Shown piece after piece: positions 7,741 through 16,303 of a stretch of DNA of 38,942 nucleotides. The notes below the pieces were generated by a model that worked only from the letters and a program-made list of their open reading frames with translations, was not told where the DNA came from and made no database searches. Position numbers and translations under genes: made by a program. The DNA comes from JAJDIA01 sp031555145 (GTDB lineage: Bacteria > Bacteroidota > Bacteroidia > Bacteroidales > Tannerellaceae): assembly GCA_031555145.1 (NCBI GenBank), contig JAVBUR010000131.1:1-38942 (forward strand), given 5' to 3'. Position 1 is the first letter of the stretch. Each line of letters begins with the position of its first letter.

Positions 7741-9678
7741 CTACACTTTCGGCAGCGATTCAATTTCTTTTAGCCAGAGCGTCGCCATGGCATCGCTCGG
7801 CATCCGCCAGTCGCCACGAGGCGAGAGACTGATGGTTCCCACCTTCGGTCCGTCGGGCAGGCAGCTACGTTTGAACTGCTGCTGGAAGAAACGGCGGAAG
7901 AACACATGTAGCCATTTCCGTATCACCACCGTCTCATAGACGCCAGCGAAAGCTATCCGCGCCAGGTAGTCGATCTTTGTCGGGCGAGCGCCAAACCGCA
8001 GGAAGTGATAGAGGAAGAAGTCGTGCAATTCATACGGGCCAACCAGGTCTTCCGTCTTTTGCTTGATATTCCCGTTTTCATCTGCCGGTATCAGTTCGGG
8101 GCTGATTGGGGTATCAGCGATATCAAGCAGTATCGACCGTGACATTTCATCCACCTTATGGAGCGCTACCCACTCGGTCAGGTAACGTACCAGCGTTTTC
8201 GGTATACCGGCATTGACACCATACATCGACATATGGTCACCATTGTAGGTAGCCCAGCCCAGCGCCAGTTCCGACAGATCGCCGGTACCTATCACGAGGC
8301 CATTCTCCTGGTTGGCGATATCCATCAACAGTTGGGTACGTTCGCGTGCCTGGCTGTTTTCGTACGTCACATCATGCTTATTCACATCATGACCGATATC
8401 TTTGAAATGCTGCATACAAGCCTCGCGAATCGATATCTCGCGAAAGGTCACTCCCAGCGAACGGATGAGTGCTACGGCATTCGTATACGTACGGTCAGTC
8501 GTACCAAATCCCGGCATGGTGACCCCTATAATAGATGTACGCGAGAGGCCGAGCAAATCAAACGTCATCACAGCCACCAGCAACGCCAACGTCGAATCCA
8601 ATCCACCGGAGATACCGATTACGGCCGTACGTACATGTGCATGCTGTATTCGTTTGGCCAACCCAGCCACCTGTATGCGGAAAATCTCTTCACAACGCGC
8701 TGTCAGTATATCGCCCGAAGGAGTAAACGGATGGGCATCGACAGGTCGGGTCAACACGAAGCCGTCGGCTACGTCCGGCAACTCAAAGCCTATCTTCGGC
8801 GTACCGGCTGGTAGAAAATCCAACGCTCCCTTCATAAAGCTGGAACTAACCATTCGGTCATGTTGGAGGTTTTCGATATCAATCTCGCTCACGATCAGTT
8901 GTTCATCAGTCGAGAAGCGTTCGGATTCGCAGAGTATCGCCCCATTCTCGGCGATCAGGCAACTGCCGGAAAAGACCAAATCAGTTGTCGATTCGCCCAT
9001 CCCGCATGAGGCATAGACATAACCGGCAATGCAACGCCCCGACTGCTGCGCTACCAACGACCGACGGTAGACATGCTTCCCGATCAGCTCATTACTGGCC
9101 GAAAGGTTTAGGATCACATTCGCCCCCAGCATCGCCAGTTGCGAACTGGGCGGCACGGGCACCCACAAATCTTCGCAGATCTCAATTCCTACGGAAACAG
9201 TCCCGGCAGCAAACACCATCAGGTGGCTCATTGGGTACTCGCCAGATCCAATTCGAATCCTATCATCCGTCAGATCCAACGCCGACGTAAACCAGCGTTC
9301 CTCCTGAAACTCTTTATAATTGGGAAGATAAGCCTTTGGCACTACGCCCAGAATCTCACCCCGTTGAAAAGCCACCGCCGCATTGATCAGCGTATTACCA
9401 CTCACAAGCGGCAGGCCGACGACGGTAAACAAGTCAAGATCCTTTGTCCGCTCGACCAACTGCAACAACGCCTTTTCAGCCTCCTGCACCAGCGTCTGTT
9501 GCAAGAACAAATCCATACAGGTATATGCCGTCACAGCCATTTCCGGAAACGCCAACAATTGTACCTGTTGACCTGCTGCCTTGCGCATCAATCCTTCGAT
9601 CTGCTGTATATTATACAAACAATCAGCCACCTGCACCCGTGGTACGGCAGCGCCGACTTTCACAAACCCATGATTCAT
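7741..9678 (-). CDS. nadE: Glutamine-dependent NAD+ synthetase
   Basis: This 645-residue enzyme makes NAD+ from nicotinic acid adenine dinucleotide, ATP and glutamine, the last step of NAD biosynthesis. The N-terminal nitrilase-like glutaminase domain has its catalytic triad at E46 (AFPEM), K115 (VPKAYLPN) and C168 (GIEICEDLW), spaced as in known two-domain enzymes. The C-terminal synthetase domain carries the PP-loop SGGLDS at 357-362. The length is typical of the two-domain type, so it does not depend on free ammonia or a separate amidase. It is divergent from the thiamine operon. A -7 element on its strand lies at 9702-9709. Confidence 0.96.
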   Translation of the reverse strand: MNHGFVKVGAAVPRVQVADCLYNIQQIEGLMRKAAGQQVQLLAFPEMAVTAYTCMDLFLQQTLVQEAEKALLQLVERTKDLDLFTVVGLPLVSGNTLINAAVAFQRGEILGVVPKAYLPNYKEFQEERWFTSALDLTDDRIRIGSGEYPMSHLMVFAAGTVSVGIEICEDLWVPVPPSSQLAMLGANVILNLSASNELIGKHVYRRSLVAQQSGRCIAGYVYASCGMGESTTDLVFSGSCLIAENGAILCESERFSTDEQLIVSEIDIENLQHDRMVSSSFMKGALDFLPAGTPKIGFELPDVADGFVLTRPVDAHPFTPSGDILTARCEEIFRIQVAGLAKRIQHAHVRTAVIGISGGLDSTLALLVAVMTFDLLGLSRTSIIGVTMPGFGTTDRTYTNAVALIRSLGVTFREISIREACMQHFKDIGHDVNKHDVTYENSQARERTQLLMDIANQENGLVIGTGDLSELALGWATYNGDHMSMYGVNAGIPKTLVRYLTEWVALHKVDEMSRSILLDIADTPISPELIPADENGNIKQKTEDLVGPYELHDFFLYHFLRFGARPTKIDYLARIAFAGVYETVVIRKWLHVFFRRFFQQQFKRSCLPDGPKVGTISLSPRGDWRMPSDAMATLWLKEIESLPKV

Positions 9679-9701
9679 AGAGCCAGTATTTTATTTCTGC
9701 T

Positions 9702-9709
9702 CAAAAGTA
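9702..9709 (-). promoter_or_regulatory. -7 promoter element of nadE
   Basis: Minus-strand TACTTTTG matches TAnnTTTG, 23 bp before the nadE start codon. The -33 element is not obvious. It is divergent from the thiamine promoter about 45 bp away. Confidence 0.4.
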
Positions 9710-9753
9710 AGAAAAACCGGGCGTATATGACAGCTTTCAATCACATTTCTTTC

Positions 9754-9761
9754 TACCTTTG
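9754..9761 (+). promoter_or_regulatory. -7 promoter element of the thiamine operon
   Basis: TACCTTTG matches TAnnTTTG and places the transcript start just before the riboswitch, as expected for a leader RNA. Confidence 0.55.
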
Positions 9762-9770
9762 TCCTCCGAA

Positions 9771-9850
9771 ACAAGGGGTGCCATACTGTAACGGGCTGAG
9801 ATTATACCCAATGAACCTGATGCGGGTAATGCCGTCGTAGGAAGCATATG
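9771..9850 (+). promoter_or_regulatory. TPP riboswitch (THI element)
   Basis: The conserved THI-box parts appear in order: GGGGTGCC at 9775-9782, CTGAGAT followed by TACCC, then GAACCTGATGCGGGTAAT and a final AGGAAGCA. This is the thiamine pyrophosphate aptamer. It sits between the -7 element and thiD, so high TPP should lower expression of thiD-thiC. GGCTCCCC at 9856-9863 could pair with the 5' strand GGGGTGCC (one mismatch), which would be a route to a switching helix, but the expression platform is not proven. Confidence 0.95.
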
Positions 9851-9881
9851 CAACTGGCTCCCCTCCTATTTTAGTACGGAA

Positions 9882-10727
9882 ATGAACATTCAAACCCGAT
9901 TCCGATATCCGACGGCGCTAACGATCGCCGGGTCGGACAGTAGCGGTGGGGCCGGCATACAGGCTGACCTTAAGACGTTTTCCGCATTGGGCGTTTATGG
10001 CATGTCGGCCATTACATCCATTACGGCACAGAATACACAGGGTGTACGTGGTATCCAGTCCATTGCGCCGGATATTCTGCGAGGCCAACTGGAAGCAGTA
10101 TTCGAAGACAGTACCATCGACGCCGTCAAGACCGGCATGCTGCACAATAGCGAAGCAATCCGGATTATCGCCGAAACAGTAGACCGTTTCAAACCCGCTT
10201 ACCTGGTGGTTGACCCGGTGATGATCTCTACCAGTGGCAGCCGACTGATCGAAGATGAAGCGGTGGAAGCCGTTGTCGATCTGCTCTTCAAACGCTGTAC
10301 GGTGCTGACTCCCAATATCGACGAAGCTCAGTTCCTGACCGGGCTCACCCTCCGTACGCCTGATGATATGGAACAGGCCGCCCATCGGTTGATGCAGATG
10401 GGTTGCCACGCCGTACTGATGAAAGGCGGACACCTCGAAGGCGAGGAAATGACCGACATCCTCTTTGCCGAAGACGAAGCGCCCCTTAGACTGCATTCTC
10501 CCAAGATACATACCCAACACACGCATGGTACAGGCTGTACGTTTTCGTCAGCTATCACCGCTTTCCTGGCAACAGGTCATTCTTTGCCCGAAGCCGTGAA
10601 GCTGGCCAAAGACTATATCACACAGGCACTCGAAGCTGGTGCAGATACGTTTGTGGGGAAAGGGCACGGACCGGTGAATCATTTCTTCGCTCCCCTGCCC
10701 TTGCGTAAGATTGAACTGAAGGGATGA
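9882..10727 (+). CDS. thiD: Hydroxymethylpyrimidine/phosphomethylpyrimidine kinase
   Basis: A 281-residue ribokinase-fold enzyme that phosphorylates HMP and then HMP-P to the pyrophosphate used by thiamine phosphate synthase. The N-terminal TIAGSDSSGGAGIQADLKT motif and the C-terminal THGTGCTFSSA motif (C219 in the anion hole) are diagnostic of ThiD. It is the first gene after the TPP riboswitch. Its stop codon overlaps the start of the next gene (10724), an arrangement that favours coupled translation. Its products and the thiazole unit meet in ThiE; thiazole genes (thiG, thiH, thiS) are not in the window. Confidence 0.95.
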   Translation: MNIQTRFRYPTALTIAGSDSSGGAGIQADLKTFSALGVYGMSAITSITAQNTQGVRGIQSIAPDILRGQLEAVFEDSTIDAVKTGMLHNSEAIRIIAETVDRFKPAYLVVDPVMISTSGSRLIEDEAVEAVVDLLFKRCTVLTPNIDEAQFLTGLTLRTPDDMEQAAHRLMQMGCHAVLMKGGHLEGEEMTDILFAEDEAPLRLHSPKIHTQHTHGTGCTFSSAITAFLATGHSLPEAVKLAKDYITQALEAGADTFVGKGHGPVNHFFAPLPLRKIELKG

Positions 10728-11338
10728 AGCAATTAGTTGTCATCACAACGCCCGCCTTCTTCGACGGGGAAGCCGATATACTGACACAACTCTTCCATGA
10801 AGGCATGTCCCGACTGCATATACGCAAACCTGACTGCCGGATAGGCGAACTGGAAGCATTGCTCTGCCAACTACCGGCGGACTTTCACCGGCATATCGTG
10901 TTGCACGATCATTTCGATTTGGCGATGAAGCATGGACTGTATGGTATCCACCTCAACCGTCGGAACGGAGGCATACCGTCAGGTTTTACCGGAAACGTGA
11001 GCCGTTCATACCATACGCTGGACGAGATGGCTGATCTTTCCAACTACAACTATGTATTCCTTAGTCCCCTCTTCGACAGTATTTCGAAGGAAGGTTATCC
11101 GGCTGCTTTCTCATCCGAAGCGTTGGAGCAGGCTGCTGAAGCAGGCTTGATCAATCCTAAAGTAATCGCCCTCGGTGGAATGGATAGCGAAACAATCACG
11201 CAAATCGCCCGGTTTTCTTTCGGGGGTGTGGCGGTACTGGGCGCCTTATGGGGACAGTCCGGCTCTATCGCGATGGAGGAGGTTGTGACCCGTTTCCATC
11301 TCCTTCAACAATGTATCACCCAACACATTATTCTATGA
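10724..11338 (+). CDS. ThiE/TenI-superfamily protein, divergent paralogue
   Basis: A 204-residue TIM-barrel protein of the thiamine phosphate synthase/TenI superfamily. It keeps several landmarks (RLHIRKPD, LHDHFDLAM, YGIHLN, SPLFDSISKEGY, VIALGGM), but positions that bind pyrophosphate or metal in ThiE have changed: QxRxK reads HIRK, the ND pair reads HD, and the HLGQ-D segment reads HLNRRN. It may therefore be a TenI-like thiazole tautomerase, a weak ThiE, or a protein with another role. It overlaps thiD by 4 bp and thiE by 4 bp (ATGA), so all three are surely co-translated. That it is a thiamine gene is sure from context; the reaction is inference. Confidence 0.8.
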   Translation: MKQLVVITTPAFFDGEADILTQLFHEGMSRLHIRKPDCRIGELEALLCQLPADFHRHIVLHDHFDLAMKHGLYGIHLNRRNGGIPSGFTGNVSRSYHTLDEMADLSNYNYVFLSPLFDSISKEGYPAAFSSEALEQAAEAGLINPKVIALGGMDSETITQIARFSFGGVAVLGALWGQSGSIAMEEVVTRFHLLQQCITQHIIL

Positions 11339-11988
11339 TGACATTTACAAACAACCAACGGCTGATATATATCACCCACCCCTCACCTGCCCTTTCGGAG
11401 ATCGAACAGACACGGATGGTATTGGAAGGAAGTTGCGGTTTCATCCAACTCCGGATGAAACAGGGGCTGAACCCGGAAACGGCTGAAGCCATCATTGCCC
11501 TCTGCCAGAAGCAGGGGAATGACACTATTCTATGTATAGATGATGATGTAGAGTTGGCACTCGCCTGCGGTGCTTCCGGTGTGCATCTGGGCAAACTGGA
11601 TATGTCGGTACGCGAAGCACGTCAACGGGCTTGTGCCTGTGGGCGGGGAGATTCATTCCTGATCGGTGCCACAGCCAACACGTTCGACGACATCCGCCGG
11701 GCAGTGGATGAGGGCGCTTCTTACATCGGCCTTGGTCCCTTTCGGCATACAGAGACAAAATCCAACCTTAGCCCGTTGCTTGGAGAGAATGGTTACCGGA
11801 ATATTCTGCAAAAATGCAGAGAGGCTGCCATTGAAATACCTATCTTTGCCATCGGAGGCATTGAACGAAACGATATTACCTCATTACGATCAATAGGTCT
11901 GGACGGCATAGCCGTATCGGGTGCCATCCTGCGGGCTGCAGATCCAACTGCGGAAACCCAACATTTTATACAATTAATAAATGCTTGA
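11335..11988 (+). CDS. thiE: Thiamine phosphate synthase
   Basis: A 217-residue TIM-barrel enzyme that joins HMP-PP and thiazole phosphate to give thiamine phosphate. The QxRxK motif is present as FIQLRMK, the acidic metal site as CIDDDVE, the HLG segment as GVHLGKLD, and the TxTK loop as FRHTETKSN; GGI and the C-terminal IAVSGAI also fit. Compared with many ThiE proteins the ND pair is DD and the Q of HLGQ is K. The start ATG at 11335 overlaps the TGA of the previous gene; an in-frame start at 11248 would lie well inside that gene and is not used. This is the more canonical of two adjacent ThiE-like genes. Confidence 0.88.
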   Translation: MMTFTNNQRLIYITHPSPALSEIEQTRMVLEGSCGFIQLRMKQGLNPETAEAIIALCQKQGNDTILCIDDDVELALACGASGVHLGKLDMSVREARQRACACGRGDSFLIGATANTFDDIRRAVDEGASYIGLGPFRHTETKSNLSPLLGENGYRNILQKCREAAIEIPIFAIGGIERNDITSLRSIGLDGIAVSGAILRAADPTAETQHFIQLINA

Positions 11989-11993
11989 CATAC

Positions 11994-13697
11994 ATGGCTA
12001 AAAAGAACAACATGCGCATCGCTTACCCCTCGTCCGACAAGATTTATGTACGAGGCGACATCAACAAGATATGGGTAGGTATGCGTAAGATCAAATTGAT
12101 GGACAGTGTTACCGTAGATAAAGACGGAAAGAAAACGCATAAGAAGAACAGCCCCGTGATCGTATACGATACCAGCGGCCCTTATTCCGATCCGAAATAC
12201 ACTATCAACATCGAAGAAGGTCTTCCCCGTATCCGCGAAGAATGGTACGGCAAACGGAAAGACATGGTTGAACTGACCGAACTGAGCTCCGAATACGGAC
12301 GCCAGCGGCAGGCCGATCCATCGTTGGATAGCATCCGCTTTCCACGTCTGCACCTGCCCTACAAAGCGAAAGACGGTAAGTGCATCACCCAGATGTACTA
12401 TGCCAAACGTCGTATCATCACGCCGGAGATGGAGTATGTTGCTATCCGTGAAAACCAGCAGATCGAAGCATTGGGGCTCAAATCGTATATCACGCCTGAG
12501 TTTGTCCGTAAGGAAGTGGCGGCCGGTCGTGCAATTATCCCCGCCAATATCAACCACCCGGAAGCCGAACCGATGATTATCGGTAAGCGTTTCCTGGTGA
12601 AGATCAATACCAATATCGGTAACTCGGCGCTCTCGTCGGGCATTGACGAAGAGATCGAGAAAGCGATCTGGAGTTGTAAATGGGGTGGCGATACGCTAAT
12701 GGATCTCTCCACCGGTGACAATATCCACGAAACACGCGAATGGATCATCCGTAACTGTCCCGTTCCGATGGGAACCGTGCCTATTTACCAGACATTAGAG
12801 AAAGTGAATGGCCGCATCGAAGACCTGAGCTGGGAACTCTACCGCGATACGCTGATCGAACAATGCGAACAAGGTGTCGACTACTTCACCATCCATGCCG
12901 GATTACTGAAGAGTTATATCGAGATGACGTTGACGCGCCTTACCGGTATTGTCTCCCGCGGTGGTTCCATCATGGCCAAGTGGATGCAGATACACAACAA
13001 GGAGAACTTCCTCTTCACCCATTTTGCCGAGATATGCGAAATACTGAAAGCCTACGACGTGGCCGTCTCTATCGGAGATGGTCTGCGTCCGGGCTCCATC
13101 TACGACGCCAACGATCAGGCGCAGTTCTCCGAACTGTACACAATGGGGCAACTCACCAAAATAGCCTGGGATCAGTACGTACAGGTAATCATCGAAGGCC
13201 CCGGCCATGTACCGATGAACAAAATCCATGAGAACATGAAAGAGCAGCAATATGCCTGCCACGGTGCACCGTTTTATACGCTCGGCCCGTTAACAACCGA
13301 TATCGCTCCCGGCTACGACCATATCACATCAGCCATCGGCGCCGCACAAATCGCCTGGCAGGGAACAGCCATGATCTGCTACGTCACCCCGAAGGAGCAC
13401 CTCGGCCTGCCAAATAAGGAAGATGTACGCAACGGCGTGATCGCCTACAAGATCGCCGCTCATGCCGCCGACCTGGCCAAAGGCCACCCCGGCGGACAGG
13501 TACGTGACAACGCCCTGAGCAAAGCCCGCGCCGAATTCCGTTGGAAAGACCAGTTCCACCTGGCCCTCGACCCCGACAGAGCGCTTCAATATTATAAGGA
13601 AAGCGCCGTCACCGACGGCGAATTCTGCACCATGTGCGGCCCCAATTTCTGTGCCATGAAGCTAAGCCGCGAAGCGCAGGAACATTGCAAAAAATAG
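11994..13697 (+). CDS. thiC: Phosphomethylpyrimidine synthase
   Basis: A 567-residue radical SAM enzyme that rearranges aminoimidazole ribotide to HMP phosphate, the pyrimidine branch of thiamine synthesis. It has the family's unusual C-terminal cluster motif CxxCxxxxC at C545, C548 and C553 (EFCTMCGPNFCAMK), and long conserved stretches such as RGGSIMAKWM and EGPGHVPMNKI. The ATG at 11994, 5 bp after the thiE stop, is chosen over a TTG at 11985 that overlaps it. It lacks the longer N terminus of the E. coli enzyme (about 631 residues). It is the last gene of the riboswitch-controlled operon and is followed by a long palindrome. Confidence 0.96.
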   Translation: MAKKNNMRIAYPSSDKIYVRGDINKIWVGMRKIKLMDSVTVDKDGKKTHKKNSPVIVYDTSGPYSDPKYTINIEEGLPRIREEWYGKRKDMVELTELSSEYGRQRQADPSLDSIRFPRLHLPYKAKDGKCITQMYYAKRRIITPEMEYVAIRENQQIEALGLKSYITPEFVRKEVAAGRAIIPANINHPEAEPMIIGKRFLVKINTNIGNSALSSGIDEEIEKAIWSCKWGGDTLMDLSTGDNIHETREWIIRNCPVPMGTVPIYQTLEKVNGRIEDLSWELYRDTLIEQCEQGVDYFTIHAGLLKSYIEMTLTRLTGIVSRGGSIMAKWMQIHNKENFLFTHFAEICEILKAYDVAVSIGDGLRPGSIYDANDQAQFSELYTMGQLTKIAWDQYVQVIIEGPGHVPMNKIHENMKEQQYACHGAPFYTLGPLTTDIAPGYDHITSAIGAAQIAWQGTAMICYVTPKEHLGLPNKEDVRNGVIAYKIAAHAADLAKGHPGGQVRDNALSKARAEFRWKDQFHLALDPDRALQYYKESAVTDGEFCTMCGPNFCAMKLSREAQEHCKK

Positions 13698-13717
13698 CAA
13701 CAATTCCGAAGGTATTA

Positions 13718-13801
13718 TAAAGAGGGTGTGTCAAAAGTCCGAAGGTGTGCTTGCGAGGGGAATCACAAGCACACCTTCGGACTTTTGACACACCCTCTTT
13801 A
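13718..13801. terminator. 36-bp perfect palindrome, likely two-way terminator
   Basis: Bases 13718-13753 are exactly complementary to 13766-13801, with a 12-nt loop (13754-13765). It sits between the convergent thiC and aldolase genes, 20 bp after the thiC stop, and could end transcripts from both sides. The stem is much longer than a usual terminator and lacks a long T-run, so it may be a dispersed repeat or a miniature mobile element that serves as terminator. Confidence 0.8.
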
Positions 13802-13830
13802 AACCTCTTTACAAGACTTTTGTCCTTACC

Positions 13831-14889
13831 TCAAGCCAACGTTATACTCTTATCCAGATATACGTCTTGTATAGCATGCAGCAGTTCTATGCCATCCTTC
13901 ATAGGTTTCTGGAAGGCCTTACGCCCACTGATCAGTCCCATTCCACCGGCACGTTTGTTGATAACGGCTGTTTCGACAGCATCCTTCAGGTCGGATGCAC
14001 CTTTGGATTCGCCACCTGAGTTGATCAGGCCTACGCGTCCCATATAACCATTGGCTACCTGGTAGCGGCAGAGGTCGATGGGGTGTTCAGTAGCCAACTC
14101 ATTATACATCTTCGGGCTGCTCTTGGCAAAGCCGATAGCGGTAAAGCCACCGTTATTGACCGGTAGTTTCTGCTTGACGATATCCGCCTGGATGGTTACA
14201 CCGAGGTGGTTGGCCTGTCCGGTAAGGTCGGCAGCCGCATGATAATCAGTACCGTCTTTTTTGAAATGGTCATTGCGTAGATAACACCAAAGGATGGTGA
14301 CCATCCCCAGTTCATGCGCATATTCAAACGCTTCGGATATCTCTACAATCTGCCGACGGCTTTCTTCGGAGCCGAAATAGATAGTAGCACCTACAGCCAT
14401 CGCCCCCATATTCCAGGCTTCTTTGACGGAACCGAATAGCACCTGGTCGTACGAATTCGGGTATGTCAGCAATTCGTTATGGTTCAGTTTGACTATAAAC
14501 GGTATTTTATGTGCATACTTGCGTGACACCGCTCCCAATACACCAAAGGTAGAAGCTACGGCATTGCAACCGCCTTCAATTGCCAACTTCACAATATTCT
14601 CCGGATCAAAGTACAGCGGATTCGGCGCAAACGAAGCGCCTGCCGTATGCTCAATTCCCTGATCCACAGGCAAGATAGACACATAGCCCGTACCTCCCAA
14701 CCGTCCATGGTCGAGCAGGTGTTGATAGTTCACCAATATCTGGTTATTGCGGTCGGACAACCGCCACACATCGTCTACAATGGTAGGCGAAGGCACATGT
14801 AGAAGGGATTTGTCGATAGTCTTACAGGTATGTTCCAGGTAATAGCTTTGTTGATCACCCAGTATTTCACAAATTTTTGATGCTGCCAT
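13831..14889 (-). CDS. fbaB: Class I fructose-bisphosphate aldolase (FbaB/DhnA type)
   Basis: A 352-residue Schiff-base aldolase that cleaves fructose 1,6-bisphosphate to two triose phosphates in glycolysis and gluconeogenesis. ILPVDQGIEHT near residue 75, the FIVKLNHNE strand and the phosphate-binding INSGGESKG motif fit the archaeal-type class I family. The ATG at 14889 (MAASKICEILG) is chosen; an in-frame ATG at 14955 would add a hydrophobic, isoleucine-rich stretch (KLILISICY) not expected of this soluble enzyme. It is divergent from msrA, with 93 bp between, and convergent with thiC across the palindrome. Confidence 0.92.
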   Translation of the reverse strand: MAASKICEILGDQQSYYLEHTCKTIDKSLLHVPSPTIVDDVWRLSDRNNQILVNYQHLLDHGRLGGTGYVSILPVDQGIEHTAGASFAPNPLYFDPENIVKLAIEGGCNAVASTFGVLGAVSRKYAHKIPFIVKLNHNELLTYPNSYDQVLFGSVKEAWNMGAMAVGATIYFGSEESRRQIVEISEAFEYAHELGMVTILWCYLRNDHFKKDGTDYHAAADLTGQANHLGVTIQADIVKQKLPVNNGGFTAIGFAKSSPKMYNELATEHPIDLCRYQVANGYMGRVGLINSGGESKGASDLKDAVETAVINKRAGGMGLISGRKAFQKPMKDGIELLHAIQDVYLDKSITLA

Positions 14890-14982
14890 AGTGCTATTCT
14901 TTATTAATGGATTGTTATTAGTATAACATATTGAAATTAGTATTAGTTTTAGCATTCAATTCATAAGGAAGATTATACACGT

Positions 14983-15480
14983 ATGGATACGCAACACACA
15001 GAAACTGCCTATTTTGCCTCCGGATGCTTCTGGGGAACCGAGTTTTATATGATGAAAGCCAAGGGCGTCGTATCAACCGCCGTCGGCTTTATGGGAGGCC
15101 ATGTAGACAATCCCTCCTACAAAGAAGTATGCACCCAGACAACGGGACACCTCGAAACTACCCGTGTCATCTTCGATACCACCCAAACATCGTTCGAAGA
15201 AATGGTTAAGTTATATTTCGAGACCCACGACTTCACCCAGACCGACGGACAAGGTCCGGACATCGGCCCTCAATACCGCTCCTTCCTCTTTTATCAGAAC
15301 GATGAGCAAAAGCAGATAGCCGAGAAGTATGTCGCCATCCTCGAAGCCAAAGGGTATGACGTAGCTACCACCCTCGTTCCTGCCTCTACCTTCTGGATAG
15401 CCGAAGACTATCATCAGCAATACTACGAGCACAAAGGCACTACGCCCTATTGCCATAGTTATAAAAAGATATTTGATTGA
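14983..15480 (+). CDS. msrA: Peptide methionine-S-sulfoxide reductase MsrA
   Basis: A 165-residue enzyme that reduces methionine-S-sulfoxide in proteins and free methionine, repairing oxidative damage. The catalytic motif SGCFWGTE puts the reactive cysteine at C15; GGH, TGHLE and DIGPQYRSFLFY are also typical. A second cysteine close to the C terminus (YCHSYKK) may be the resolving one. The length is that of a single-domain MsrA, and no MsrB is fused or adjacent. The ATG at 14983 gives a short N terminus before the conserved core. An AlkD-like DNA repair gene follows on the same strand after 111 bp, so the two may form a damage-repair pair. Confidence 0.94.
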   Translation: MDTQHTETAYFASGCFWGTEFYMMKAKGVVSTAVGFMGGHVDNPSYKEVCTQTTGHLETTRVIFDTTQTSFEEMVKLYFETHDFTQTDGQGPDIGPQYRSFLFYQNDEQKQIAEKYVAILEAKGYDVATTLVPASTFWIAEDYHQQYYEHKGTTPYCHSYKKIFD

Positions 15481-15591
15481 TGTATGCAGACAAACAGTAA
15501 ACGATTTACATACGCCATAAAAGACGATTCACACCTGATATTGGGTATACATGCAGCCTATTGTTTTTAAACACGTAAGAAAAAACATACC

Positions 15592-16299
15592 ATGACGCTC
15601 GAAGAAGTAATGCACGAGTTGGAAGCACTTGCTACCCCACAAACCAAAAAGGTATATCAAGCGCACGGTGTACACGAACCTCATTGGGGCGTACCCACCA
15701 CTGCCATGCGAGGACTGGCTAAAAAAATCAAGCGAAATCAGCCGTTAGCAGAACAACTATATGCAACCGGCAACTACGACGCCATGTATTTCGCCGGGAT
15801 GACTGCCGATCCGAAGGTAATGACGGAAGCCGACTTCGATCGTTGGATGGATGCTGCCTACTTCTTCATGCTGTCTGATTATGTGGTATCCGTCAGCCTG
15901 GCAGAAACAACTTATGCCCAAGCAGTAGCCGACCGTTGGATCGACAGTGGAGAAGAATTGCGAATGTCCGCCGGATGGGCCTGCTACGAATGGCTGTTAG
16001 GCTCACGCCCCGACAGTGAATTCGATCCGGAAAAGCTGAAAGCCATGCTTGACCGTGCCACCAACACCATCCACCAGCAACCCAACCGCACGCGTTACAG
16101 CATGAACGGTTTTGTCATTGCCGTAGGCGTCTCCTTCCTCCCCCTCCATGAAGAAGCAATGATAGCCGCCATAAAAATCGAAAAAGTAGCCGTACATACA
16201 GACAAGGGCGCCTGCTCTGTTCCGGTAGCCGCCGAAGCCATTCAAAAAGCAAAGGATAAAGGCCGGTTAGGTTTCAAACGCAAAGGGGTGAGGTGCTAA
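15592..16299 (+). CDS. DNA alkylation repair protein, AlkD-like
   Basis: A 235-residue, mainly helical protein of the AlkD-like HEAT-repeat family, whose studied members remove N3- and N7-alkylated bases from DNA. The recognised parts are GVPTTAMRGLAKKIK near residue 35, YDAMYFAGMTADPK, the W-rich middle (DRWIDSGEELRMSAGWACYEW) and a conserved C-terminal helix region. This subgroup is often annotated only as DNA alkylation repair protein, and whether it has glycosylase activity is not known from sequence. It shares a strand with msrA and is convergent with the uracil permease, with just 4 bp between the stop codons. Confidence 0.8.
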   Translation: MTLEEVMHELEALATPQTKKVYQAHGVHEPHWGVPTTAMRGLAKKIKRNQPLAEQLYATGNYDAMYFAGMTADPKVMTEADFDRWMDAAYFFMLSDYVVSVSLAETTYAQAVADRWIDSGEELRMSAGWACYEWLLGSRPDSEFDPEKLKAMLDRATNTIHQQPNRTRYSMNGFVIAVGVSFLPLHEEAMIAAIKIEKVAVHTDKGACSVPVAAEAIQKAKDKGRLGFKRKGVRC

Positions 16300-16303
16300 A
16301 ACA

